Under the pieces are notes generated by a model that was not told where the DNA came from, ran no database searches, and saw only the letters and a list, made by a program, of their open reading frames with translations. The position numbers and the translations under genes are program-made. A stretch of 24,669 nucleotides of DNA. Origin: Candidatus Eiseniibacteriota bacterium. GTDB taxonomy: Bacteria; Arandabacterota; Arandabacteria; JAGLYR01. The stretch is from positions 1 through 24,669 of the forward strand of contig JAGLYR010000224.1 of the NCBI GenBank assembly GCA_023132135.1, in the 5' to 3' direction. Shown here in pieces: positions 14,729 through 23,762 of this stretch (position 1 is the stretch's first letter; the number at the start of each line of letters is the position of its first letter).

Positions 14729-16051
14729 CTACCGCTTGACAATCATGGACAGCAGTTCAGCTTCCGCCACCAGCTCGCCATCGACAAAAGCCCTTCCCTT
14801 CATCTTGCAGGTCCGGGATCGCAGTTTAAGCAGGTTCAATTCAAATCGCAGCTGGTCACCCGGAATCACGGGCTTGCGGAATCTGGCTTTGTCAATGCCC
14901 ATGAAGTATACCAGGCGTTCCTGCGGGTTTTCCACCGTGCTCAGGAGCAGCACACCACCAACCTGGGCCATGGCCTCAACGATCAGAACAGCCGGCATGA
15001 TTGGATGACCGGGGAAATGGCCAACGAAGAAGGGTTCGTTGACGGTGACGTTCTTGATGCCCACCACCCGCTCTCCCTCCACCAGCTCCAGAATCCTGTC
15101 CACCAGCAGGAACGGGTACCTGTGGGGCATGATTTCCTGGATAGCACGGATGTCCCAGCTGGTGGACGCCTTGGGCCGTACCGACGGAATTGGATGCCTG
15201 GAGGCCAGATCGGCCGCTTCCCTCATTTTCCGCACCAGCCTGACATTGCTGGCATGGCCGGACTTGACGGAAATGATATGACCCAGAATAGGCATGCCGA
15301 GGAGCGAGAGATCGCCCAGCAGGTCCAGAATCTTGTGGCGGACGAACTCGTTCTTGAATCTCAGCGGTTCCTCGTTCAGGATTTGCTCATCGCTGACCAC
15401 TACAGCGTTGAGCAGGCTCCCCCCCTTGATCAGACCTGTTTTCCGCAGTTCCTCAACCTCTTCAATCAGAGAGAAGGTCCTCGCTGGTGCAATCTCGCTC
15501 TCGAAGGTCTTCTCATCTATGTCGAACGACGCATACTGCGTCCCCACCACAGGATGGTCATATTCCAGGGTAAAACTGATCCTGAACCCGTCGTGGGGCA
15601 GGGCCATCAGCTCAACCCCGTTCTTATGGAAACTGATCGGGTGCGTAACCCGGAAATATCGCTTCGGAGCGTTCTGCTTCACAGTTCCCGCGCGCTTCAG
15701 CACATCAACGAAGGGCTGCGAGCTCCCATCCGGCTCTGCCGGTTCCAGCGAGTCAATCTCTATGAGTACATTGTCGATACCCAAACCGGCCAGAGCGGCC
15801 AGGACGTGCTCGACCGTGCTGACCTGCGCATCTCCGACCTGCAGTGTAGTGCGGCGGATACTGTCCTTGCTGCTGGGAGTGTTGCGGATGTCTGCCTGAA
15901 TGACGGGCTTGCCGGGTAGGTCTATCCGAACGAACTTGACGCCGTGGTTCACCGGGGCCGGCTTGAAGGTCAGTGTGCTCTCTTCGCCGCTATGCAGGCC
16001 CCTGCCGGTGAACGAAACCGCCTCTGCGATGGTTCTCTGCGAAGGGCTCAT
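14729..16051 (-). CDS. lpxC-fabZ: Fused UDP-3-O-acyl-GlcNAc deacetylase (LpxC) and 3-hydroxyacyl-ACP dehydratase (FabZ)
   Basis: A 440-residue two-domain protein. Residues 1 to about 290 are LpxC, the zinc deacetylase that commits the cell to lipid [20 protein letters not shown] (5-23), [18 protein letters not shown] (78-95, Glu81 and zinc ligand His82), [17 protein letters not shown] (236-252, ligands His239 and Asp243) and [10 protein letters not shown] (264-273, His266). Residues about 300-440 are Fab[18 protein letters not shown] (307-323), [20 protein letters not shown] (340-359, catalytic His345 and Glu359) and [10 protein letters not shown]. FabZ commonly reads MPGV where this has MPAV. 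The fusion places two enzymes that use the same 3-hydroxyacyl pool in one chain; such fusions are known in Bacteroidetes and other non-proteobacterial diderms. The ATG overlaps the lpxD stop as ATGA. Confidence 0.96.
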   Translation of the reverse strand: MSPSQRTIAEAVSFTGRGLHSGEESTLTFKPAPVNHGVKFVRIDLPGKPVIQADIRNTPSSKDSIRRTTLQVGDAQVSTVEHVLAALAGLGIDNVLIEIDSLEPAEPDGSSQPFVDVLKRAGTVKQNAPKRYFRVTHPISFHKNGVELMALPHDGFRISFTLEYDHPVVGTQYASFDIDEKTFESEIAPARTFSLIEEVEELRKTGLIKGGSLLNAVVVSDEQILNEEPLRFKNEFVRHKILDLLGDLSLLGMPILGHIISVKSGHASNVRLVRKMREAADLASRHPIPSVRPKASTSWDIRAIQEIMPHRYPFLLVDRILELVEGERVVGIKNVTVNEPFFVGHFPGHPIMPAVLIVEAMAQVGGVLLLSTVENPQERLVYFMGIDKARFRKPVIPGDQLRFELNLLKLRSRTCKMKGRAFVDGELVAEAELLSMIVKR

Positions 16052-17094
16052 TTGTCATCACTCTCGCCGCGCCCGCCTTCCAGCTCCAGGACACGGCGCT
16101 CCAGTTCCCGGAGCTTCTGCAGAAGTTCCGGGAGTCTCTGCATCGTAGCATTGATCCGTGCGGACTGGGCATGGGGCCGCGCCGGATAGCCCGACACGCA
16201 CGTACCGGGAGAAACCGACTTGGTCACACCAGCCTGAGCTCCCACCACCGCGTTGTCACCGATCTTGATATGCCCCACAACACCCGACTGCCCGGCCAGC
16301 GTGACGTTGTTGCCGATTTCCGTGGACCCGCTGATTCCAACCTGCGCAACGATGATAGAATTCTCACCAATGACCACATTGTGGCCGATCTGCACCAGAT
16401 TATCAATCTTGGTCCCCCGCCCGATACGAGTTGTCCCCGTTGTGGAGCGGTCTATGCAGACATTCGCACCGATCTCCACATCATCTGCCACAACCACGTT
16501 TCCAACCTGCGGGACCTTCTGGTATTCATCGCCGTCCTTGGCAAAGCCAAAACCGTCCGAACCGACGACCGCGCCACAGTGAATGATCACGCGCTTGCCG
16601 ATCGAAACGTCCTCCCGCACGCTGACGTTGGGATAGATCAAGGTGTCGTCACCGATCCGGGTGCGATCACCCACGTAGCAACCCGCCAGAAGGACCGCCC
16701 GATCTCCGATCTCGGCTCCATCCCCCACCACCACATGCGCCCCGATGGCAACTGCCTTTCCCAAACGGACATTCTCCCCGATAACGGCTTTTGGATGAAT
16801 ACCATCAGGGAAGTTCCCCCGATCGGGGAAAAAAATCTTCACCACTTTGAGGAAAGCCAGGTACGGATTATCGTCGTAGATGACCGGACTGCTTGGCTGG
16901 AACGAGTTCCGGCTCATGATCACGGCCGAAGCCCTCGTCGTCCGCAGGTACCCCTCGTACCTCGGATTCGCCAGGAAGGTGACATCACCCTCCTCTGCCT
17001 CCCGGATTCCGGAGACCCCGCGAATTTCGATCGAGCCGCTACCCACCAGCTCTCCACCGATGCGCTCGGCGATCTCCCCCAATGTAACTACCAT
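16048..17094 (-). CDS. lpxD: UDP-3-O-acylglucosamine N-acyltransferase
   Basis: A 348-residue acyltransferase adding the second, amide-linked 3-hydroxyacyl chain to UDP-3-O-acyl-glucosamine. An N-terminal uridine-binding domain (1 to about 97) contains [20 protein letters not shown] (27-46). A left-handed beta-helix follows, built of hexapeptide repeats (about 100-300), with [20 protein letters not shown] (178-197) and the catalytic His238 in [18 protein letters not shown]-terminal charged helix (about 317-342) may be a coiled coil that aids trimer formation or carrier-protein binding. AGGAGAT lies about ten bases upstream of the ATG. It follows ompH by 51 nt, and its stop overlaps the start of lpxC-fabZ. 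Confidence 0.96.
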   Translation of the reverse strand: MVVTLGEIAERIGGELVGSGSIEIRGVSGIREAEEGDVTFLANPRYEGYLRTTRASAVIMSRNSFQPSSPVIYDDNPYLAFLKVVKIFFPDRGNFPDGIHPKAVIGENVRLGKAVAIGAHVVVGDGAEIGDRAVLLAGCYVGDRTRIGDDTLIYPNVSVREDVSIGKRVIIHCGAVVGSDGFGFAKDGDEYQKVPQVGNVVVADDVEIGANVCIDRSTTGTTRIGRGTKIDNLVQIGHNVVIGENSIIVAQVGISGSTEIGNNVTLAGQSGVVGHIKIGDNAVVGAQAGVTKSVSPGTCVSGYPARPHAQSARINATMQRLPELLQKLRELERRVLELEGGRGESDDK

Positions 17095-17145
17095 GAGAAA
17101 CCGATCTCCTGTGTGTTGCCGCGCGCGGCCCTATGGCAACCGCGT

Positions 17146-17700
17146 CTATTCCAATTCCTTGTTCAGTTCTTCAAGGACGCGCTCGGTCATGTCCAGCGAC
17201 GCCTTACCGTAGGCAATGCTGCCATTGGCCGCGTCGAAAATGATGTCGAAGTCTTCCTCTTCTCCAATCCGGGCAAGAATCTCGTTGATCTTCTCTATAA
17301 TTGGACGTGTCAGCTCCACGTTCCGCTGAACGGCTTTCCCATCCTGTCCCCATATCGACTGAACGAACCGCTCGTAGTCCATCTGCCTCTGGCGCAGCTC
17401 GGCATCCCTCTCTTGCAGCTTTGCTTCACTTAGCATGAGGCGCTGAGACTCGAGCTCGTTGGCCATGGACATGATCTCTCCATGCATCTGCTCAGCCTCT
17501 TCTTCCCACGCCTTCAGTTCTTTGTCAAGTGTTTGTTGCGCCTCATCTGCAACCCCATATTCCGCCAGAAGACGGACCGAGTCAATGTACCCCATCTTTA
17601 TGTCCGCCGCAAGTATTCCGTGAGGAAAAACAAGCGCAACCAGAAGCACCCCGGCCAACCCCAAACCCGCCTGCATCACTCGCATCCTGAACCTGTCCAT
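17146..17700 (-). CDS. ompH: OmpH/Skp-family periplasmic chaperone
   Basis: A 184-residue protein with a signal peptide (about 1-31, hydrophobic core GLGLAGVLLVALVF, likely cut after ILA) and a mature part dominated by long charged helices (about 50-140), as in the tentacles of Skp. The mature N-terminus IKMGYIDSVRLLAEY matches the usual start of this family, where a first strand reads like IGYVDxxR. Skp-type proteins hold unfolded outer-membrane proteins in the periplasm before assembly by BamA, whose gene lies just upstream. The start at 17700 was preferred to an in-frame ATG at 17754: it has GGGAGGGAG five bases upstream and gives a clean signal peptide, while the longer form would overlap the end of bamA. 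Confidence 0.88.
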   Translation of the reverse strand: MDRFRMRVMQAGLGLAGVLLVALVFPHGILAADIKMGYIDSVRLLAEYGVADEAQQTLDKELKAWEEEAEQMHGEIMSMANELESQRLMLSEAKLQERDAELRQRQMDYERFVQSIWGQDGKAVQRNVELTRPIIEKINEILARIGEEEDFDIIFDAANGSIAYGKASLDMTERVLEELNKELE

Positions 17701-17714
17701 GCCGACTCCCTCCC

Positions 17715-19997
17715 TCAGAACTGCACAGCACCCAGTTGGAAGTGCCATTCCCAACCCGGCCCACCAAACATCTCATCTTTGTCAAAACCGTACCCGTAGT
17801 CGAGTCCGATGGTTCCGATCATCGGGGCTTCAAACCGGACCCCGAACCCGGCTCCCTTCTTCAGAGTACTGGGCTGCGCTTCCGCCACGCAATTCCACGT
17901 GTTCCCCGCATCCAGGAAGAACAGGCCGAAAAACTGGGGCCCCCCGATCGGGAACTTGAGCTCGGTCTTCAGAATGGTCATCACCTTGCCGCCATTGTCC
18001 CGCTGGTTTCCCTCGGGGACGATCTCGAAGTCCGAGTACCCCCTCAATCCGTCGCGCATGGTTCCTCCCAAGCGGAATTTCTCGTAGATGGGCACTTCCT
18101 CGAGCGCCGAGTGGCCCCTCAGGAATCCGCTCCGGGACTGGACCGCCAGGACAAAGGGACCCACCACCGATTTGAACCACTGCATTCCCAGCTCCACTTT
18201 TGAGTATGGCTGGAACAGCGACCCGCCCTCGGACTGCCGCCATACGCCGGCAACCTCGTAGCCCAGCGTCGAGATGGACCCGAGTGTCGGGAAGAACGGT
18301 GAGTCCGTGCTGTTTCGGATGAGCATGAGGCGAACACTGGCGGTCTTTCCCGTGCCCGCCAAGGCTTTCACTGTAGCACTTGCGTCGGAGAATGCCTGAA
18401 TGTCCCACTGCTCCAGACGGGTCCGGCCATAGATCCGCGTGTAGTCCAGCCACGGGAAAGGGCGCCCGATATTGATCGACGCTCCCGCCGCTTCCTCCGC
18501 AAAAGCATCCCCCCGCCGCCGCCGCCGGGTGTGATAGAGTTGAACGCCCAGGGAGGTCGGGGTATCAAACAGCCATGGCTCGTTGAAACCAATCCGGAAC
18601 TGCCCCAGACGGCCGAATTCCCACATAATATCAATTGTCTGCCCCGTGCCCCGAAAGTTCTGCTTTGCCAGCTGGACGGACCCCGTCATTCCATACTGGT
18701 TGCTGTAGCCCGCCCCCATCATGGCCTGGCCCGTCTGCCGCTCCTCTACGGTGAACAGCAGGTCCATTTCGCCTTCACCGGACCCAGCCATCGGTGTCAG
18801 CTGAACATCCTCGAAGAAACCTAGACTGAACACCTCCCGCTGGGAGCGCATCAGGGCCGACCGTCTGAAAACGTCCCCCGGCCGGACCACCAGATCCCGG
18901 CGCACGACCTTCTCGCGGGTGAAGTAGTTGCCCGATATCTCAATCCGCCCGATGTGAGCCTGCACACCCTGATCGATCTGAATATCCAGATCAACACGGT
19001 TCCCATCGCGCTCTTCCGCCGGGACCACACGGCAATACACGTATCCAGCTTCCGAGTAGGCTCCGTAAATCGCGTCGAGACCCATCCTGTAGGCGGTCCG
19101 GTCAAGCACCTCGCCGGTTTCCAGTCCCAACAGAGCGAGGATCCTGGCATCGCCGAAGAGCGTGTCACCCTCGACACTCACATGGCCCACGTGGAAAAGA
19201 TCTCCCTCGTCCACGACGATCACGACGGTCAGGTTCTTCTGCTCCTCGTCGTAGTCCAGGCGATAGTTTGCAACCTCCGCGTCCAGGTAGCCGTGCTCGC
19301 CATACAGGTCCTCGATACGTCCGATGTCCTCTTCGAACTCATCTTCCTTGAAATCTCCCCCGCGAAATAGCCGCCGCTTCCGCGTCTTCAGTACCGAGCG
19401 TACTTCCTTGTCGCTCAGGGCCTTGTTTCCGTCGATTTTCACTTCGCGGACGCGCGTCTTCTCTCCCTCCCGGATCCGGTAGGTCACCACCCAGCGGCCC
19501 TCTCCCACCTCACTGATCTCCACCTCAACGCTGGCCTGGCGATATCCCTTTTTTCCGTACAGGGCTTCGATCTTCCGAACGTCATAGTAGATGGCCCGTT
19601 CACTGACCCTCGCCGCGTGGGGCTGCTCCGTTTCCTTCTCCAGATCATCTCTGGAGATCTTGTCGTTGTCCTTGAAGACCACCCTCTCAAGCCGCCGTTT
19701 TTCCACCACATGCACGGTGAGAACAACGCCGTCCTCTCTCTGGAATCCCTCCACCCGGATGTCCTCGAGCAGACCACGGGCGTACAACCGGCGAATACCC
19801 TGCCGGATCTCTTCGGGCGAGAATGGCCGCCCTGCCTCCGCGCCCAGCAGAGACCGGATGAGCCGGGCCTCCGTGAAGTCGTTTCCCACCACCCGGACCT
19901 CGACAATCCGGGGCTCGGGCTCGGCAGAGATCGAGCTCGACAGGCCTACAACCAGCACGGCCGCCAGAACCATTCCCACGCCACGCGCAACAAGCAT
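17715..19997 (-). CDS. bamA: Outer membrane protein assembly factor BamA
   Basis: A 760-residue Omp85 protein, the central pore of the beta-barrel assembly machinery in the outer membrane. It has a signal peptide (1 to about 25, cut near SISA), five POTRA repeats (about 29-99, 101-178, 181-265, 266-343, 346-418) and a C-terminal 16-strand-type barrel (about 425-760). GGTMRDGLRGYSDFEI (644-659) carries the conserved RGY of the lid loop, and the chain ends in phenylalanine as typical outer-membrane barrels do. A run of five arginines (491-495) encoded by a CGG-rich repeat sits between early barrel strands. AGGA precedes the ATG. It is the first gene after the 212-bp spacer and heads bamA-ompH-lpxD-lpxC/fabZ-lpxA, a widely conserved order. 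Confidence 0.96.
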   Translation of the reverse strand: MLVARGVGMVLAAVLVVGLSSSISAEPEPRIVEVRVVGNDFTEARLIRSLLGAEAGRPFSPEEIRQGIRRLYARGLLEDIRVEGFQREDGVVLTVHVVEKRRLERVVFKDNDKISRDDLEKETEQPHAARVSERAIYYDVRKIEALYGKKGYRQASVEVEISEVGEGRWVVTYRIREGEKTRVREVKIDGNKALSDKEVRSVLKTRKRRLFRGGDFKEDEFEEDIGRIEDLYGEHGYLDAEVANYRLDYDEEQKNLTVVIVVDEGDLFHVGHVSVEGDTLFGDARILALLGLETGEVLDRTAYRMGLDAIYGAYSEAGYVYCRVVPAEERDGNRVDLDIQIDQGVQAHIGRIEISGNYFTREKVVRRDLVVRPGDVFRRSALMRSQREVFSLGFFEDVQLTPMAGSGEGEMDLLFTVEERQTGQAMMGAGYSNQYGMTGSVQLAKQNFRGTGQTIDIMWEFGRLGQFRIGFNEPWLFDTPTSLGVQLYHTRRRRRGDAFAEEAAGASINIGRPFPWLDYTRIYGRTRLEQWDIQAFSDASATVKALAGTGKTASVRLMLIRNSTDSPFFPTLGSISTLGYEVAGVWRQSEGGSLFQPYSKVELGMQWFKSVVGPFVLAVQSRSGFLRGHSALEEVPIYEKFRLGGTMRDGLRGYSDFEIVPEGNQRDNGGKVMTILKTELKFPIGGPQFFGLFFLDAGNTWNCVAEAQPSTLKKGAGFGVRFEAPMIGTIGLDYGYGFDKDEMFGGPGWEWHFQLGAVQF

Positions 19998-20032
19998 AAT
20001 GATTCCTGATCTCCCATATCACGGGGCATCGA

Positions 20033-20066
20033 AATACGCGCCCTGAAATCCGAATATTCGCGTATT
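20033..20066. repeat. Inverted repeat in the bamA leader
   Basis: AATACGCG (20033-20040) and CGCGTATT (20059-20066) form an 8-bp perfect inverted repeat around an 18-base AT-rich centre that contains CGAATATTCG, itself a 10-base palindrome (20051-20060). It lies about 36 bases before the bamA start. It could be an operator or an RNA structure near the ribosome binding site; nothing in the sequence decides between them. Confidence 0.5.
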
Positions 20067-20080
20067 CGAACAGCGGACTA

Positions 20081-20101
20081 CGCGAGACCACAGGTCTCGC
20101 G
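20081..20101. other. Perfect 9-bp stem-loop in the clpC-bamA spacer
   Basis: CGCGAGACC and GGTCTCGCG pair perfectly around a three-base loop. On neither strand is a clear T-run next to it, so it is not a textbook terminator. It may still contribute to ending the clpC transcript or act in the bamA leader. Confidence 0.55.
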
Positions 20102-20131
20102 ATTTGCCTCAGGTTATTCTCTCACAAGGGG

Positions 20132-20160
20132 AGATTAGTAGACCCGCCACCACCCGTCAA
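20132..20160 (-). promoter_or_regulatory. Weak candidate promoter for bamA
   Basis: Minus strand: TTGACG (20155-20160), 17 bases, TAATCT (20132-20137). The -35 box is strong and the spacing ideal, but the -10 box matches at only three positions (T1, A2, T6). It would give a leader of roughly 130 bases containing both stem-loops. The remainder of the 212-bp spacer (19998-20209) holds no open reading frame that looks real. Confidence 0.38.
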
Positions 20161-20209
20161 CCCTGCAAACGAAGAAACCCCGCCCGCATTTCACACCGGT
20201 GTGCTCTTG

Positions 20210-22678
20210 TTACTCCGTCTTCCCACCCACAGACTCGTGGGTCTCCGCCGGATCCAGCTCGAACTCGATGCCCCCGGCGCCACGCCGGACTTCCACCACG
20301 GCGCCGCTCTTCAGATTGGCCCGCAGGACCTCTTCCGAGAGCGGATCCTCCAGCAGACGCTGGACAACTCTGCGCAGCGGCCGCGCGCCCAGGTTCGGGT
20401 CAAAGCCCTCATCCACCAGGTACTGTTTGGCCTCGTCCGTCATCCGGATCGTGATCCCATGCGCCTCCAGACGGTCCGTCAGCTCACCCAGCACTATGTC
20501 CACGATCTGCTCGATATCATGGCGCTCCAGGCTGCGGAAAACGATCACTTCCTCCACCCGGTTCAGGAATTCAGGATTGAAAACCTTCTTCACTGATTCC
20601 ATGATCTTGTTCCTCATGGAGCTATGAGCATCCGCGCCCGACGCCTTCTGGAATCCCAGAGACGTGCCGCCCTTGATCTCCCGCGTCCCCACGTTGGACG
20701 TCATGATCACAACCGTGTTCTTGAAGTTCACCTTTCTCCCAAAAGAGTCGGTGAGCGTGCCGTCTTCGAGGACCTGCAGCAGAATATTGAACACGTCCGG
20801 ATGGGCCTTCTCGATCTCATCCAGAAGAACCACACTGTATGGACGGCGCCGGACCTTCTCGGTAAGCTGCCCGCCCTCTTCGTAACCAACATAGCCCGGA
20901 GGGGCCCCGACCAGTCGCGAGACGGCGAACTTCTCCATGTACTCGCTCATGTCGATGCGCACCAGCGCATCCTCGTTATCAAACATGAACTCCGCCAGCT
21001 TGCGGGCCAGTTCCGTCTTGCCCACGCCGGTCGGGCCCAGGAAAATGAACGAGCCAATGGGCCGCATTGGGTCCTTCAGGCCCGCCCGATTCCGGCGCAC
21101 AGCCCGGGCGACCGCCCCCACCGCCTCTTCCTGACCGATGATCTTCTTTCCGATCTCCTCCTCCATCCGGAGCAGTTTTCTCGTTTCCTGTTCCTCAATC
21201 CGGGCTATCGGGATGCCGGTCATCCGCGCAACCACAAAGGCAATGTCATCAACACCGACTTCCGCCACCCGCTCGGCGCTGGACCCTTTCCACTTCCGTT
21301 CGAGATCCTCGATCTCGCGCCGGAGGTTCTTCTCGCTGTCGCGGAACCCGGCCGCCTTTTCGAATTCCTGCGCATGGATTGAAGACTCCTTCTCGCGGGT
21401 CAGGTCCCGGAGTTTCGCCTCCATGTCCAGAAGCTCGGGCGGCAGGGTCGAAACCATCAGGTGAGCGCGGGATCCTGCCTCATCAATCACATCTATGGCC
21501 TTGTCAGGAAGGTGGCGATCGCTGATGTAGCGATCCGAGAGCTGGACAGACGCTACGATGGCCTCGTCCGTGATCTTGACCCGGTGGTGAGCCTCATACC
21601 TGTCTCTCAGGCCCTTCATGATCTCAATACTCTCGCTCATCGAAGGAGATTCCACCACGATGGGCTGGAAACGCCGCTCCAGCGCCCCGTCCTTCTCGAT
21701 GTGCTTCCGGTACTCGTCGAGCGTGGTTGCGCCGATACACTGGAGCTCGCCCCGCGCCAGCGCCGGCTTCAGCATGTTGGAGGCGTCGATAGCTCCCTCC
21801 GCCCCTCCGGCTCCCACAATGGTGTGAAGCTCATCGATGAAGATGATGATATTCTCCGATTCCCGGATCTCGTTCATCACGGCCTTCAGCCGCTCCTCGA
21901 ACTGGCCGCGGTACTTCGTCCCCGCCACCATGGAGGCCAGATCCAGCGTCAGGAGCCTCTTGTCCTTCAACCCCTCCGGAATACGCCCGCTTTCAATGAT
22001 CATCAGTGCCAGGCCTTCGACAATGGCCGTTTTCCCGACGCCCGGTTCTCCGATCAGGACGGGGTTGTTCTTCTTTCGCCGGGACAGGACCTGGATCACC
22101 CGCTCGATCTCCTCTTCGCGCCCGATCACCGGATCCAGTTTCCCCTCCCTTCCCAGTGCAGTCAGATCGCGCCCAAACTGATCCAGGGCCGGCGTATCGC
22201 TCTTCTGCTCGCCCCGGGGCTTGGCGGGCCCCGCGGAAGTCGCCTCTCCCAGAATACGCAGCGTCTCCTCTCGAACCTTCTTCCGGTCCAGACCCAGGTT
22301 GGTCAGTACGCGGGCCGCCACACCCTCCCCCTCGCGTATCAAACCCAGGAGGAGATGCTCGGTTCCGACATAGTTGTGTCCCAGAAGGCGAGCCTCATCG
22401 ACGGCCAGCTCCAGCACTCGCTTGGCCCGGGGAGTAAAGGGGATTTCTCCAACCGTGAGCGTTCCCCCTCCCTGAGACACCATCCCCTCCACTGTTTTCC
22501 GGGCTACATCCAGATCCACGCCCAGGCTCTGGAGGACGCTGGTGGCAATACCCTCACCGTCGCGGATGATCCCCAGCAGGAGATGCTCGGTACCAATGTA
22601 GTCATGGTGAAGACGGCCTGCTTCCTCCCTCGCCAGGTACATCACCTTCTTGACTCTCTCGGTAAACCGGTCGTGCAT
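20210..22678 (-). CDS. clpC: ATP-dependent Clp protease ATP-binding subunit ClpC
   Basis: An 822-residue Hsp100 unfoldase that feeds substrates to ClpP. It has a double Clp-N domain (1 to about 145, repeats [18 protein letters not shown] and [18 protein letters not shown]). The first AAA+ domain has Walker A GEPGVGKT (210-217) and Walker B IIIFIDE (277-283). A short middle domain with a UVR-like helix pair (about 415-465, [20 protein letters not shown]) is the feature that marks ClpC rather than ClpA or ClpB. The second AAA+ domain has GPTGVGKT (548-555) and VVLLDE (616-621). SLGF (673-676) fits the ClpP-docking loop. In Firmicutes the N-domain binds phosphoarginine made by McsB, and mcsB lies immediately upstream. 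GGGAGGAT precedes the ATG; the stop is TAA. Confidence 0.97.
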   Translation of the reverse strand: MHDRFTERVKKVMYLAREEAGRLHHDYIGTEHLLLGIIRDGEGIATSVLQSLGVDLDVARKTVEGMVSQGGGTLTVGEIPFTPRAKRVLELAVDEARLLGHNYVGTEHLLLGLIREGEGVAARVLTNLGLDRKKVREETLRILGEATSAGPAKPRGEQKSDTPALDQFGRDLTALGREGKLDPVIGREEEIERVIQVLSRRKKNNPVLIGEPGVGKTAIVEGLALMIIESGRIPEGLKDKRLLTLDLASMVAGTKYRGQFEERLKAVMNEIRESENIIIFIDELHTIVGAGGAEGAIDASNMLKPALARGELQCIGATTLDEYRKHIEKDGALERRFQPIVVESPSMSESIEIMKGLRDRYEAHHRVKITDEAIVASVQLSDRYISDRHLPDKAIDVIDEAGSRAHLMVSTLPPELLDMEAKLRDLTREKESSIHAQEFEKAAGFRDSEKNLRREIEDLERKWKGSSAERVAEVGVDDIAFVVARMTGIPIARIEEQETRKLLRMEEEIGKKIIGQEEAVGAVARAVRRNRAGLKDPMRPIGSFIFLGPTGVGKTELARKLAEFMFDNEDALVRIDMSEYMEKFAVSRLVGAPPGYVGYEEGGQLTEKVRRRPYSVVLLDEIEKAHPDVFNILLQVLEDGTLTDSFGRKVNFKNTVVIMTSNVGTREIKGGTSLGFQKASGADAHSSMRNKIMESVKKVFNPEFLNRVEEVIVFRSLERHDIEQIVDIVLGELTDRLEAHGITIRMTDEAKQYLVDEGFDPNLGARPLRRVVQRLLEDPLSEEVLRANLKSGAVVEVRRGAGGIEFELDPAETHESVGGKTE

Positions 22679-22694
22679 CTGGATCCTCCCGCGA

Positions 22695-23756
22695 TCAGCA
22701 GGCGTTACAGTTCTGGAGGAGTTTCCTCACCAGATCCGCGCGCGCCGCGTTGCTTTCTGACTCACTCAGGCTCTTGCCCGCGATTCTCTCAATATGTGCA
22801 GGCTGCGAAAGTACCATCAGACTGTTGATCAGGCTGCAGGAAACCCCGCTCAGCAACCCCAGGCCCAACCCCATCCGAACAGCGGAACACAGGTTGAGCA
22901 CCTCGTCCGGGCGCATCAACCGCCCGGACCTCAGCAATCCGAACGCCCGCCACACCTTATCTTCGATCTGCGGCTTCGCATCCTTGAGCAAAATCCGTCG
23001 CGCGGTGCCCTCATGCTCAATAACTTGCCTCGTCACCCTCTCCAGTGAACCGATGATATCCGGTTCGGACTGGCCCAGGGTGGTCTGGTTGGAGACCTGA
23101 AAGAAGTTCCCCATCGCCTCGGTTCCCTCACCGTAGAGCCCGCGAACGGCCAGTCCCACCTGTGCGATCCCCTTGAGTGCCCTCCCGATCTGGCCGGTAA
23201 GGCCCAGGCCCGGCAAATGGAGCAACACCGAGATCCGCAGTCCCGTTCCCGCATTCGTGGGACATGCCGTCAAGTAGCCGTACTGATCGGAAAAAGCGTA
23301 CTCGAGCCGTGATTCCAGACAGCTCTCAATCTCCTCAGCCATCACCCAGGTTGCGCCGGGCTGAAATCCCGACTGCATAACCTGAATCCGGAGATGATCT
23401 TCCTCGTTCACCATCACGCTCCGGCACTCATCGTCTCCCACAATCACCGCTGTCGGCCAATCCGAGGATACAAGCTCGTTGCTCACAAGGTGCCGTTCCA
23501 GCAGGAACCGGCGATCCTCCTCCGAGATCTCCCGAATCGAGATTACTGTGGACTCACCCAGCGCCTGTGTTTCCTCGACGGCGGTCGTCACCTCCGTCAG
23601 GATCTGCTGGAGCTCGTCCTTCTCCGCCCGGTGGGAAAACCGGCGCTCCTTGAGATTTCGAGCCAGACGAACCCGGGTCGACATCACGATCTCAGGATTC
23701 GGACCTGAACCGTCCAGCCAGCACCCTAAACGATTCTGCATGTCCTCGAGCGTCAT
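22695..23756 (-). CDS. mcsB: Protein-arginine kinase McsB
   Basis: A 353-residue ATP:guanido phosphotransferase-like protein kinase that phosphorylates arginine side chains and so tags proteins for ClpC-ClpP. Visible: VMSTRVRLARNL (24-35), catalytic-acid region MVNEEDHLRIQ (115-125), GYLTACPTNAGTGLRISVLL (160-179) with the active cysteine C165, and RGLYGEGTEAMGNFFQVSNQ (205-224) followed by TTLGQSEPDII. The bacterial type and the clpC neighbour make creatine or arginine kinase unlikely. In the C-terminal helix, where Firmicutes McsB has the phosphoarginine-sensing RDxxRA motif, this protein reads SNAARA (335-340), with the first Arg and Asp replaced. GGGGGAT lies about ten bases before the ATG; the gap from mcsA is 6 nt. 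Confidence 0.95.
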   Translation of the reverse strand: MTLEDMQNRLGCWLDGSGPNPEIVMSTRVRLARNLKERRFSHRAEKDELQQILTEVTTAVEETQALGESTVISIREISEEDRRFLLERHLVSNELVSSDWPTAVIVGDDECRSVMVNEEDHLRIQVMQSGFQPGATWVMAEEIESCLESRLEYAFSDQYGYLTACPTNAGTGLRISVLLHLPGLGLTGQIGRALKGIAQVGLAVRGLYGEGTEAMGNFFQVSNQTTLGQSEPDIIGSLERVTRQVIEHEGTARRILLKDAKPQIEDKVWRAFGLLRSGRLMRPDEVLNLCSAVRMGLGLGLLSGVSCSLINSLMVLSQPAHIERIAGKSLSESESNAARADLVRKLLQNCNAC

Positions 23757-23762
23757 GGACGT

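Noticed and set aside
14693-15919. Plus-strand open frame of 408 codons
   Set aside because: Antisense to the lpxC-fabZ gene, whose catalytic residues are all present.
17115-17140. Stem GTTGCC/GGCAAC between ompH and lpxD as a terminator
   Set aside because: Only six pairs with a 14-base loop and no T-run; the genes are a conserved operon pair.
21461-22828. Plus-strand open frame of 455 codons
   Set aside because: Antisense to clpC and the end of mcsB; no domain or sensible start signal.
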